From assembly GCA_020346805.1 (NCBI GenBank), contig CP070790.1, positions 3,956,518-3,964,578 of the forward strand: a stretch of 8,061 nt of DNA. Direction: 5' to 3'. Shown here one piece after another: positions 8,027 to 8,061 of this stretch; position 1 is the first letter of the stretch; the number at the start of each line of letters is the position of its first letter. The notes under the pieces were generated by a model. That model made no database searches. It saw nothing but the letters and a program-made list of their open reading frames with translations, and was not told where the DNA came from. This DNA comes from Planctomycetota bacterium (GTDB lineage Bacteria > Planctomycetota > Phycisphaerae > UBA1845 > PWPN01). The translations under genes were made by a program, and so were the position numbers.

Positions 8027-8061
8027 CTTCAAAAGTAAATGAATGTATAAGAAAGGCCTGT

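Overview
The window looks like chromosomal DNA from a Gram-negative, delta-proteobacterial type organism (Desulfobacterota, probably close to Desulfobacteraceae). The main clue is the N-terminal half of the large RHS protein. It has a Sec signal peptide, then a beta-rich domain and an Ig-like domain of a style I associate from memory with secreted proteins of that group. The assignment is an inference and no marker gene in the window fixes it. G+C is moderate in the RHS core, the transporter and dnaJ, and clearly lower at the left edge.

Left part, minus strand, read right to left. A 1512-residue exported RHS/YD-repeat protein (739-5277) ends in the canonical RHS core hallmark, followed by a 134-residue C-terminal tip that I do not recognise. 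Downstream by 86 bases on the same strand, an AT-rich tetratricopeptide-repeat (TPR) gene starts at 652 and runs off the window at base 1. It is open throughout and has no stop inside the window. The layout of conserved core, variable tip and small AT-rich neighbour is that of polymorphic RHS toxin loci. A toxin-immunity role for the tip and the TPR protein is a hypothesis only.

Right part, plus strand. A 172-base divergent intergenic region separates the RHS gene from a 12-TM MFS transporter (5450-6685) of the drug:H+ antiporter type. After a 225-base spacer, which holds a weak hairpin and then a plausible sigma70 promoter, comes a complete type I DnaJ co-chaperone (6911-8026). No dnaK or grpE lies next to it in the window. 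The last 35 bases contain no supported feature.

The transporter and dnaJ are ordinary housekeeping or accessory genes with no evident functional link to the RHS locus. The RHS tip and its TPR neighbour are the part most worth following up.
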